Below are positions 1-4,786 of a stretch of 6,925 nucleotides of DNA, piece after piece. A program made the position numbers and the translations under genes. The notes beneath the pieces were generated by a model. That model was not told the DNA's origin and searched no databases. It worked only from the letters and a program-made list of their open reading frames with translations. Position 1 is the first letter of the stretch. Each line of letters opens with the position of its first letter. Source of the DNA: Desulfuromonadaceae bacterium (GTDB lineage: Bacteria; Desulfobacterota; Desulfuromonadia; Desulfuromonadales; SZUA-401); the NCBI GenBank assembly GCA_003246035.1, contig QKBP01000058.1, forward strand, positions 1-6,925. Direction: 5' to 3'.

Positions 1-312
1 GACCCCGGCGGCCCGGGCGCAGTCGAACAGGCGCTTGCTGTGGCGCACGGCGTCGGCGTAGCTGAAGCCGCGGTAGTTGAAGCGCACCCAGTAGGTGTTG
101 TAGAGCACCTGCGCCCCACGCAGCGAGGCGGTGAGGCGCTCGGGGTCGTCGAAGGCGAGGGGGTGCGTCTCGACCCGGCCACCGAAGGGGTCGCGTGCGG
201 GGGTGGTGTTGGTCAGGGTACGCACCGTTGCCCCCCGCTCCAGCAGTTCGCGGGCGATGTAGCGTCCGGTATAGCCGAAGGCCCCTGTGACCACGTGCAG
301 TCCGTTGCGCAT
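1..312 (-). CDS. Atypical SDR / NAD(P)-binding Rossmann protein, 5' part only
   Basis: The first 104 codons are present; the gene continues beyond base 1 of the window. The protein opens with a short beta strand and the dinucleotide-binding loop VTGAFGYTG (GxxGxxG pattern, about residues 8-16), then a helix (YIARELLERG) and a second strand (ATVRTLTN). This is the N-terminal Rossmann layout of extended or atypical short-chain dehydrogenases (NmrA / NAD-dependent epimerase-like). The later stretch YNTYWVRFNYRGFSY is typical of uncharacterised members of this group. The catalytic YxxxK region lies outside the window, so substrate and reaction cannot be named. The start at 312 is well supported by the purine-rich site GGAGGAG, four bases upstream. 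The gene lies downstream of the GbsR-type regulator on the same strand, separated by a 59-base gap that holds a candidate terminator and a candidate operator. Fold assignment is confident; function is not known. Confidence 0.85.
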   Translation of the reverse strand, partial: MRNGLHVVTGAFGYTGRYIARELLERGATVRTLTNTTPARDPFGGRVETHPLAFDDPERLTASLRGAQVLYNTYWVRFNYRGFSYADAVRHSKRLFDCARAAGV

Positions 313-330
313 ACGCTCCTCCGTTCTGTA

Positions 331-350
331 TGTTCTGGAATTTGTGAACT
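331..350 (-). promoter_or_regulatory. Candidate operator upstream of the SDR gene
   Basis: The sequence at 332-349 is GTTCTGGAATTTGTGAAC, an imperfect dyad with arms GTTC and GAAC ten bases apart. It matches the dyad in front of the neighbouring regulator gene at 13 of 18 positions with identical arm spacing. In both cases the outer GTTC begins 20 bases from the A of the start codon. I infer that the regulator binds both sites. No clear -35/-10 pair could be assigned for the SDR gene itself. Confidence 0.45.
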
Positions 351-358
351 ATGTCCTC

Positions 359-389
359 AAAAAAAACGCCCCTAGCGGATGAAGAGGCG
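359..389 (-). terminator. Candidate intrinsic terminator after the regulator gene
   Basis: Read on the minus strand, CGCCTC (389-384) can pair with GGGGCG (372-367), with one G-T wobble and an 11-base loop. This is followed directly by eight T residues (366-359). The stem includes the regulator's stop codon. It is short, so termination may be partial and allow some read-through into the SDR gene. Confidence 0.45.
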
Positions 390-863
390 GATCATCCCCT
401 TGAGCTGGGTTTCGCTCGCCATGGCCATGTTGGCCAGCTTGTTGAAGGTCTCGAGCATGCTCTTCATCTGCTTGAGGCGATCGACGGCGAGGCCGTCCCC
501 GTGGTTCTGGGCCTCGGCGTAGGTCGCGGCGACGCTGGCGAGGACCGGGTCGAACTCGCGCTCTTTGCGCTTGCGCATGATGTTGAAGAGCATCTCCCAG
601 GCGTTCGGCTCGCAGACGAAGTACTCCCGCCGGTCGCCGGGCTGGAAGACCTTGCGGATCACCTTCCAGGAGCGCAGCTCCTTGAGCGAGGTGCTGACGT
701 TGCTCTTGCTGATCTGCAGGCGCTCGACGATCTCGTCGATGCACCAGGCGCGGTCGGTGATGATCAGCAGGCCGTGGACGCGGGCCACCGAGTTGTTGAT
801 CCCCCAGAAGGTCCCCATCGCCCCCCAGGTTTCCACGAATTGATCGACCAGCTGCTCGTTCAT
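372..863 (-). CDS. GbsR/MarR-family winged-helix transcriptional regulator
   Basis: This 163-residue protein resembles GbsR-type MarR regulators (COG1510-like). An N-terminal helix (MNEQLVDQFVETWGAMGTFW) is followed by the winged helix-turn-helix. That domain includes GLLIITDRAWCIDEIVERL, the recognition-helix region QISKSNVSTSLKELRSWKVI, and the wing RKVFQPGDRREYF (about residues 32-82). The C-terminal part (about 85-163) is helical and charged, as expected for the dimerisation region. The start at 863 is supported by a GGAG about seven bases upstream, and length and ends are normal for the family. The gene has its own promoter with an overlapping dyad and is followed on the same strand by an SDR gene with a related dyad. 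This suggests a self-regulated repressor whose main target is the SDR gene. The effector cannot be deduced; GbsR itself responds to choline, but that should not be transferred here. Confidence 0.88.
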   Translation of the reverse strand: MNEQLVDQFVETWGAMGTFWGINNSVARVHGLLIITDRAWCIDEIVERLQISKSNVSTSLKELRSWKVIRKVFQPGDRREYFVCEPNAWEMLFNIMRKRKEREFDPVLASVAATYAEAQNHGDGLAVDRLKQMKSMLETFNKLANMAMASETQLKGMIRLFIR

Positions 864-879
864 GACCTGCTCCGTTCCT

Positions 880-903
880 TTTGTTCAGAATTTACTGAAC
901 AAA
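880..903. promoter_or_regulatory. Palindromic operator over the regulator's -10 box
   Basis: This is a perfect inverted repeat with nine-base arms TTTGTTCAG (880-888) and CTGAACAAA (895-903). The six-base centre (889-894) coincides with the -10 box of the regulator's promoter, so a dimer bound here would block RNA polymerase. The size and symmetry suit a MarR/GbsR-type dimer. The repressor assignment is inference from position and from the related dyad before the SDR gene. Confidence 0.7.
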
Positions 904-917
904 GTGTCTGGTGTCAA
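889..917 (-). promoter_or_regulatory. Sigma-70 promoter of the GbsR-type regulator
   Basis: On the minus strand a perfect -35 box TTGACA (917-912) is followed after 17 bases by TAAATT (894-889), which matches the -10 consensus at four of six positions. The expected start of transcription lies near base 882, about 20 bases from the start codon. Spacing and the -35 match are ideal. The -10 box forms the centre of the palindromic operator at 880-903. Confidence 0.75.
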
Positions 918-947
918 GGGGTTATCCGTTTCAGGTTCCAGGAGGCG

Positions 948-982
948 CGCTCGGCGCCGAAAAGCCGAGCGGTGCGAACACC
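948..982. repeat. Two adjacent hairpin-forming inverted repeats
   Basis: CGCTCGGC (948-955) and GCCGAGCG (964-971) form a perfect eight-base inverted repeat around the loop GCCGAAAA. It is followed at once by GGTG-CGAA-CACC (971-982). They lie in the spacer between the divergent regulator promoter and the riboswitch leader. Neither direction has a T-tract, so this is not a standard terminator. Function unknown. Confidence 0.4.
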
Positions 983-1021
983 CGCGGTCTCACGGCAAGT
1001 GTCTGATCTTGCGCGAAAAAT

Positions 1022-1034
1022 CAGGAATTTCCTG
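1022..1034. repeat. Short perfect dyad upstream of the riboswitch leader
   Basis: CAGGAA-T-TTCCTG is a perfect six-base dyad around one central base. It lies just upstream of the best available -35-like hexamer for the leader transcript (1037), where an activator could bind. Nothing ties it to a known regulator. Confidence 0.3.
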
Positions 1035-1036
1035 CG

Positions 1037-1064
1037 TTGTGAAGTGGGGAATAGTTGATAGGAT
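1037..1064 (+). promoter_or_regulatory. Tentative promoter of the riboswitch-controlled operon
   Basis: TTGTGA (1037-1042) and TAGGAT (1059-1064) are separated by 16 bases. Each matches its sigma-70 consensus at four of six positions. A start near 1071 would put the aptamer (from 1087) about 16 bases into the transcript, as expected. The match is weak and another sigma factor is possible. Confidence 0.3.
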
Positions 1065-1086
1065 AAGGTTAGGGAAAAGAAATGAA

Positions 1087-1171
1087 CGCACACTGATAAA
1101 GCCAAACCTGCCGCGAGGCAGGCTCGGAAAGCCACGGATCTTGAAAAAGAATGCCGGGCCGCCAGATTGCG
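1087..1171 (+). promoter_or_regulatory. Diverged GEMM-I type cyclic-dinucleotide riboswitch aptamer (c-di-GMP or cGAMP)
   Basis: All three GEMM-I helices can be drawn. P1: CGCA (1087-1090) and CTG (1093-1095) pair with CAG (1163-1165) and TGCG (1168-1171) around a two-base mismatch. First hairpin: CCTGCC (1107-1112) and GGCAGG (1117-1122) capped by the GNRA loop GCGA, directly after the conserved CAAACC. Second hairpin: TCTT-GAAA-AAGA (1139-1150) with an outer CGG/CCG pair. The joining strand at 1123-1133 ends in AAAGCC, as in the family consensus GACGCAAAGCC, and the 3' side AAGAATGCCGGGCCGCC resembles the usual AGACAGCCGGGTTGCC. The family senses c-di-GMP, and in Geobacter relatives a subgroup senses cGAMP and controls cytochrome genes. 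The downstream genes fit that role. The ligand cannot be settled by eye. Confidence 0.78.
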
Positions 1172-1199
1172 AAACATGCTCTGGCGGCCCGTCCTGTTT
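1155..1199 (+). terminator. Riboswitch expression platform: terminator-like hairpin
   Basis: CGGGCCGCCAGA (1155-1166) pairs perfectly over 12 bases with TCTGGCGGCCCG (1180-1191) around a 13-base loop. The tail TCCTGTTT follows (1192-1199). The left arm contains the 3' end of the aptamer and half of P1, so aptamer and hairpin cannot form together. Ligand binding would therefore favour read-through, an ON switch. The T-run is poor, so termination may need help or may be incomplete. Confidence 0.65.
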
Positions 1200-1220
1200 G
1201 GAGGGGAAAGGAGATCGCTC

Positions 1221-1733
1221 ATGATCATGCAGGGAAACTGGCAAGCGCAGGCCAGCCAACGGTGGCGTACTCTGCTCTACCCCTCGGGGATCACCGCGGG
1301 CGACCGCGCGGGGGACGTCGCCTGGCTCTACGGAGTGCGCGGGGGCGCGCTGCTGCTCGGGGCATCGCTGTGGGTCGCGCTGGTCCTCGCGACGGGGGTC
1401 TTCTCGCTGGCGCCGCTGGTTTTGATCGGCCTCGCTGTCGGCAGCGCGCACCGCGTCCTGGCTTTCCGCTACCACCGCGCTCATCTGCCGAGCGCGCTCT
1501 ACATCGTCCTGATCGGCGGGGTCGCGGCCAACCTCTTCGCCGGGTTGGCGGAATTCAGTGCCCGTATGGGGGTCGACTATGCCTCGGTCCTCTCCGCGTG
1601 GCGTATCCCCACCGATCTTCCGAGGCTCGGCAGCATCTTCGTTGCGGCTTTCCGGGTCCAGGACGTCGCCTACTACGGTTTGGCCCTGGTCGCGGCGCTG
1701 TGGTGCGCCCTCCATCATCGCAAGACCACCTGA
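1221..1733 (+). CDS. Four-helix integral membrane protein of unknown function
   Basis: This protein of 170 residues has four likely membrane segments: about 41-58 (GGALLLGASLWVALVLAT), 60-76 (VFSLAPLVLIGLAVGSA), 92-110 (ALYIVLIGGVAANLFAGLA) and 149-165 (VAYYGLALVAALWCAL). The first 40 residues are hydrophilic and cytoplasmic-looking. A longer reading from 1167 would begin inside the riboswitch hairpin. ATG 1221 has AAGGAG (1208-1213) seven bases upstream and is preferred; ATG 1227 is a close second. I do not recognise the family. Histidines near the second helix (HRVLAFRYHRAH) could be haem or metal ligands, but that is speculation. It is the first gene behind the riboswitch and is followed 65 bases later by a cytochrome c gene, so a role as membrane partner of that cytochrome is a reasonable inference. 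Confidence 0.8.
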   Translation: MIMQGNWQAQASQRWRTLLYPSGITAGDRAGDVAWLYGVRGGALLLGASLWVALVLATGVFSLAPLVLIGLAVGSAHRVLAFRYHRAHLPSALYIVLIGGVAANLFAGLAEFSARMGVDYASVLSAWRIPTDLPRLGSIFVAAFRVQDVAYYGLALVAALWCALHHRKTT

Positions 1734-1798
1734 CAGGTATTCTCCGGCGCATCGACGCCCCGGGGAATGCCCGCGGGAAATAGTTCTGGAGGTGACGT

Positions 1799-2352
1799 AT
1801 GAACGCTCCCCTGCTCATCCGTGCAGTCTCCATCCTCTCCTTCTTCTGTCTCGCTGGCGGGGCTCCCGTCTCCGACGCCTCGGACAGCCCCCATGCCGTC
1901 GCGAATGGGTGCCTGGCGCACGTGTGCGAAACCCCGGAGTGCCGCTTGACGTGCGACGCCACCTGCCTGCTCTGTCACGACGAGCAGATGACGCCGGATC
2001 TCTCCGGGGCGACGGCATGGAACAGCACGGGCGCGGAGATCGCCGAAGTTTACCCGCAGCAGATGGCCGCCGCGGCGAGCTCCCTGGCCGACAGCTGCAC
2101 CAGGGACATTATGACAGTGGTTTCCATCATCCGGTGGACGTCCGCTACCCCCCGACAAGCACAGGCGTCTCCGAGTTCATCGATAACCCGGACGGCGTAC
2201 ACCTGGTGTGCGGCAGCGAGGGCGAATGCCAGGTGAGCTGCGTCTCCTGCCACAACGTGCATCCGACGGAGCAGGCCGCCGTGGAGGATACGCGTCTCCT
2301 GCAGACCACCACCGAGGGGTCGCAGCTGTGCCTGAACTGCCATGCGATCTAG
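1799..2352 (+). pseudogene. Exported three-haem cytochrome c (doubled-CXXCH type) broken by one frameshift
   Basis: The gene starts at ATG 1799 behind GGAGG (1788-1792). Its signal peptide (MNAPLLIRAVSILSFFCLAG) and the first haem site CLLCH (residues 56-60) lie in one frame. The rest lies one base back: from about 2104 this second frame encodes GHYDSGFHHPVDVRYPP and ends at 2352 with CVSCHNVH and CLNCH. As written, the first frame gives a 145-residue product with one haem site, stopping at 2236. Adding one G to the GGG at 2103-2105 would give about 184 residues and three CXXCH sites. The spacing CxxCHxxH...LCxxCH with an upstream HPV.V.YP motif fits doubled-CXXCH periplasmic cytochromes. Extra cysteines precede two of the haem sites. 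No classical slippery heptamer is visible at the junction. Decay, sequencing error or recoding cannot be separated from the sequence alone. Confidence 0.8.
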
Positions 2353-2374
2353 GCGGGCGTCGCCCGGGTCGGTG

Positions 2375-3487
2375 ATGTGGATGCGGCGCGTCTGCACGCT
2401 GAACGCGGGACTCGCCTGCCTGGCGGCCCTGCTGTGCGCGGGGTGCGCGGCGTCCGCCCCCGGGAGTGTCAGGCGTTTCTGGCCGGTTCCCCCCGAGCAG
2501 CCGCGCCTGGAGTTTGTCGGGACGTATGCCAGTTCCTCCGACGTGCGCGTCAGCCGGGGTGGATGGCGGCACATTGTCGATGACGTTGTCGGCAGAACGC
2601 GGGGTCTCTATGCCCCCCAGGGGGTGAGCGCGTGGGGGGAGAAAATCTTCGTCGCCGACTCCGAGCGGTCGAATATCCTGGTGTTCGATTTCGCCGAGGG
2701 GAAGCTGGCGCCGCTCCTTCCGGTTCTCCTGCTGCGCAAGCCATTCGGGCTCGTGATGGATGAGCAGGGTCAGCTGTACGTCGTGGACCAGGAGCTTCGC
2801 GAGGTCCTGGTCTTCTCGCCGGAGGGGGCGCTGCGCAGGCGCCTGGCGCTGCCGCAGTCCCTGGTGAAGCCGCACTCCATCGCGCTGAACGCGCGCCTGC
2901 ACCGCTTCTACGTCTCGGATGAGGACGGGCACCAGGTCGCGGTCTTTGACCTCTCCGGCCGGTACCTGTTCAGCTTCGGGCGGATGGGAGAGGGGGCGGG
3001 GGAGCTGATGTCTCCCCACGGCCTGGCCGTCGACCTCCAGGACCGGGTCTTCGTCGCCGACACGCGGAATTCGCGCATCCAGGCGTTCGCGGCCGACGGG
3101 AGGTTCCTGTACGGGTTCGGCGGGCACGGAACCCGGGTCGGAGATTTCCTGGCGCCCTACGACCTCGACATCGACAGCGAAGGTTTTCTCTACGTCGTCG
3201 ATCGCGGCATGTTCGCGCTCTTCATCTGTTCGACGCGTGGCGACGTGCTGCTGTCCCTGGGCGGAAAGAAGAGCCGGGGGGAGCTGGGCCTGAGCTCCCC
3301 GTCGGCGGTCACGGTGGCGGCCGACGGTCGGGTGATCATCTCCGACGCGAGCAATCGGCGCCTGAGCGTCTGGCAGTACCTGACCGCAGACTACCTGCAG
3401 CGCCATCCGATCACCGCGGAGGACCTTGAGCGGTTGAACGCCTTTCTTGAAGCGCAGCGCACCCGCCCTCGGGACGCGGCTCGGTAG
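2375..3487 (+). CDS. NHL-repeat beta-propeller lipoprotein
   Basis: The protein (370 residues from ATG 2375) starts with a lipoprotein-like signal, MWMRRVCTLNAGLACLAALL followed by CAGC, with the lipidated Cys near residue 24. About six NHL blades follow, each with the pattern P.G.....G..YV.D....V.VF. Examples are KPFGLVMDEQGQLYVVDQ, KPHSIALNARLHRFYVSDED, SPHGLAVDLQDRVFVADTRN and SPSAVTVAADGRVIISDASN. The chain ends in a charged helix. Such propellers bind proteins or ligands and commonly sit beside multiheme cytochromes in Geobacter-type genomes, where they may act as assembly or docking factors. An in-frame ATG at 2342 would overlap the cytochrome stop and give 381 residues. I chose 2375 because it gives a compact signal peptide, though neither start has a strong ribosome site, which suggests translational coupling. 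The lipobox has Cys rather than Leu at -3, so lipidation is likely but not certain. Confidence 0.87.
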   Translation: MWMRRVCTLNAGLACLAALLCAGCAASAPGSVRRFWPVPPEQPRLEFVGTYASSSDVRVSRGGWRHIVDDVVGRTRGLYAPQGVSAWGEKIFVADSERSNILVFDFAEGKLAPLLPVLLLRKPFGLVMDEQGQLYVVDQELREVLVFSPEGALRRRLALPQSLVKPHSIALNARLHRFYVSDEDGHQVAVFDLSGRYLFSFGRMGEGAGELMSPHGLAVDLQDRVFVADTRNSRIQAFAADGRFLYGFGGHGTRVGDFLAPYDLDIDSEGFLYVVDRGMFALFICSTRGDVLLSLGGKKSRGELGLSSPSAVTVAADGRVIISDASNRRLSVWQYLTADYLQRHPITAEDLERLNAFLEAQRTRPRDAAR

Positions 3488-3500
3488 GGCTCTACCAGAG
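3480..3500 (+). repeat. Hairpin at the end of the NHL gene
   Basis: GTAG-GGCT-CTAC (3484-3495) extended by CTCG and C-A-GAG forms a stem of about eight pairs with one bulge around the stop codon at 3485-3487. No T-run follows, so it could stabilise the mRNA end or act in Rho-dependent ending, but it is not a standard intrinsic terminator. Confidence 0.3.
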
Positions 3501-3569
3501 TGTGGCGGCGTGTCGGCGCCGGACGGCTCGTCTCACCCGGAGGGACCCGCGAAGCTCTCTCTCCTTCAG

Positions 3570-3626
3570 TCTCTTCCCCTCCCTTCCCCTCCCATTGACG
3601 TCGCTGTGCTACGCCACAACCACGAA
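3570..3626 (+). promoter_or_regulatory. Upstream region sharing a core with the msrB upstream region
   Basis: A pyrimidine-rich stretch with ten-base near-repeats (CTCTTCCCCT, CCCTTCCCCT) leads into a 32-base core at 3595-3626. That core matches 4817-4848, upstream of msrB, at 27 of 32 positions. The match includes GCTGTGCTA and ACAACCA, and the pyrimidine lead-in has about the same length in both. It lies about 140 bases before the VOC start. A promoter or regulator site is likely, but I could not place a convincing -35/-10 pair. Confidence 0.45.
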
Positions 3627-3686
3627 TGAGCCGCCACCGTCCGCTCAGCTGCGACCGTCTCGCTCGCTTCGCCGGGGTTGCAACTC

Positions 3687-3736
3687 TGCTAGACTTGGAA
3701 CTGCCCCCCGCAGCGGCGGAGCGCCGACCGCGGGGG
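3687..3736 (+). promoter_or_regulatory. Possible extended -10 and strong leader hairpin of the VOC gene
   Basis: TGCTAGACT (3687-3695) resembles an extended -10 element, without a clear -35. Just downstream, CCCCCGC (3705-3711) pairs with GCGGGGG (3730-3736) and encloses CGGCG-GAG-CGCCG (3714-3726). This gives a two-part hairpin of 12 pairs, ending 15 bases before the AAGGAG of the VOC gene. Transcripts starting near 3702 would begin almost at the hairpin. It may protect the 5' end or affect translation; the effect is unknown. Confidence 0.35.
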
Positions 3737-3765
3737 AGCGGGCAAATGCACAAGGAGAGTCGACA

Positions 3766-4143
3766 ATGAAAGCGAATCCGGTCGGTTGGTTCGAAATCTA
3801 CGTGCAGGATCTGCCGCGCGCCATCCGCTTCTACGAGACGGTCTTCAAGACGCAGCTGCAGCGGCTCGAGGCGCCTTTCCCGGGGATCGAGCTCTACGCC
3901 TTCCCCATGACCCGGGAGGACTACGGCGCATCCGGCGCGCTGGTGAAGATGGAGGAGGGGCCGCGCGGCGGCAACGGCACCCTGGTCTACTTCAGCTGCG
4001 CGGACTGCGCGGTGGAAGAGGGGCGGGTCGCCGCGGCCGGCGGCACGGTCGAGCAGACCCGGATGTCGATCGGCGAGTACGGCTACATCGCGCTGGTCCG
4101 CGACCCCGACGGGAACCTGATCGGGCTGCACTCGATGGCGTAG
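3766..4143 (+). CDS. VOC-superfamily protein (glyoxalase/bleomycin-resistance/dioxygenase fold)
   Basis: This 125-residue single-domain protein has the paired beta-alpha-beta-beta-beta layout of VOC proteins. Module one is GWFEIYVQDLPRAIRFYETV through LYAFPM. Module two runs from LVYFSCADCAVEEGRVAAAG to the end motif IALVRDPDGNLIGLHS. Glu10 in FEIYV occupies a usual metal-ligand position, while the final strand has His122 where many enzymes have Glu, so metal binding is uncertain. The substrate cannot be named; close families include PhnB-like and antibiotic-binding proteins. The start at 3766 is fixed by AAGGAG (3752-3757), eight bases upstream; the open frame extends to 3502 but has no support there. 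The TMEM175-type gene begins 33 bases after its stop, so the two are probably co-transcribed. Confidence 0.85.
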   Translation: MKANPVGWFEIYVQDLPRAIRFYETVFKTQLQRLEAPFPGIELYAFPMTREDYGASGALVKMEEGPRGGNGTLVYFSCADCAVEEGRVAAAGGTVEQTRMSIGEYGYIALVRDPDGNLIGLHSMA

Positions 4144-4176
4144 CCGCAGGCGCCGCAACGCGTACGGGGCGGAAAA

Positions 4177-4755
4177 ATGGGCAAGAACCGGCTCGAAGCC
4201 TTCTCGGATGGAGTCCTCGCGATCGTGATCACGATCATGGTCCTGGAGTTGAAGGTGCCGCACGGCGATTCGCTTGCCGAGCTGAAGCCGCTGGTGCCGG
4301 TGCTGTTCAGCTACGTGCTGAGCTTCGTCTACCTCGCCATCTACTGGAACAACCACCACCACATGCTGCACACCTGCCGCACGGTCACCGGTTCGATCCT
4401 GTGGGCCAACCTCCACCTGCTGTTCTGGCTGTCGCTGATCCCCTTCACCACCGGCTGGATGGGGGAGAATCGCTTCGCGGCCTATCCGGCGGCGGCCTAC
4501 GGCGTGGTGTTGCTGATGGCTGCCATCGCCTACCGGATCCTGCAGCAGCGCATCATCGCCACCCAGGGGGAGGGCTCGCTGCTCAAGCGCGCGATCGGCA
4601 GCGACTGGAAGGGGAAGCTCTCCCCGCTGCTCTATTTCACCGCGATCTTCCTGTCGCTGGTCGAACCGGGCGTGGGCGTGGCGATTTACGTGCTGGTCGC
4701 GCTGCTGTGGATCATCCCCGACCGGCGCATCGAACGGACGCTCGACACGCCGTGA
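4177..4755 (+). CDS. TMEM175/DUF1211-family membrane protein (putative K+ channel)
   Basis: The 192-residue protein starts with the family signature RLEAFSDGVLAIVITIMVLE in the first helix (residues 5-24). The second helix contains LSFVYLAIYWNNHHHMLH, also typical. Six membrane segments are visible: about 10-27, 43-60, 74-98, 104-124, 147-163 and 166-182. This matches the single six-helix repeat of bacterial members, which assemble as tetramers. Characterised bacterial homologues conduct potassium through a hydrophobic constriction in helix 1; conduction by this protein is inferred from family only. The ribosome site is modest (GGGGCGG, about 6 bases before ATG). It follows the VOC gene closely and is followed by a GC hairpin. 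Confidence 0.87.
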   Translation: MGKNRLEAFSDGVLAIVITIMVLELKVPHGDSLAELKPLVPVLFSYVLSFVYLAIYWNNHHHMLHTCRTVTGSILWANLHLLFWLSLIPFTTGWMGENRFAAYPAAAYGVVLLMAAIAYRILQQRIIATQGEGSLLKRAIGSDWKGKLSPLLYFTAIFLSLVEPGVGVAIYVLVALLWIIPDRRIERTLDTP

Positions 4756-4756
4756 C

Positions 4757-4786
4757 GCCGCCCGGGGGCGGCTCCCGGTGCTCTTT
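4757..4786 (+). terminator. Possible terminator after the TMEM175-type gene
   Basis: GCCGCC (4757-4762) and GGCGGC (4767-4772) form a perfect six-base stem with loop CGGG, beginning two bases after the stop codon. The only T-rich stretch is CTCTTT at 4781-4786, nine bases on, so a Rho-independent role is uncertain. Confidence 0.35.

Noticed and set aside
1167..1220. Upstream start of the four-helix membrane protein at ATG 1167
   Set aside because: It lies inside the riboswitch hairpin and lacks a ribosome site; ATG 1221 has AAGGAG at good spacing.
862..1224. A 120-codon plus-strand frame in the intergenic region
   Set aside because: It covers the divergent promoter, operator and riboswitch, which explain the sequence better; no ribosome site or domain.
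2042..2115. Programmed -1 frameshifting in the cytochrome gene
   Set aside because: No X-XXY-YYZ slippery heptamer in the right phase and no clear downstream stimulatory structure were found.
2177..3406. A 409-codon open frame on the minus strand
   Set aside because: It is antisense to the NHL protein, rich in Arg/Pro/Gln typical of a GC-rich shadow frame, and has no recognisable domain.
3541..3600. Pyrimidine repeat region as a CRISPR array or tandem satellite
   Set aside because: Units are only about ten bases, degenerate, and without spacers.
3391..4416. A 341-codon open frame on the minus strand
   Set aside because: It covers the VOC and TMEM175 genes in antisense, spans intergenic DNA, and shows only shadow-frame composition.
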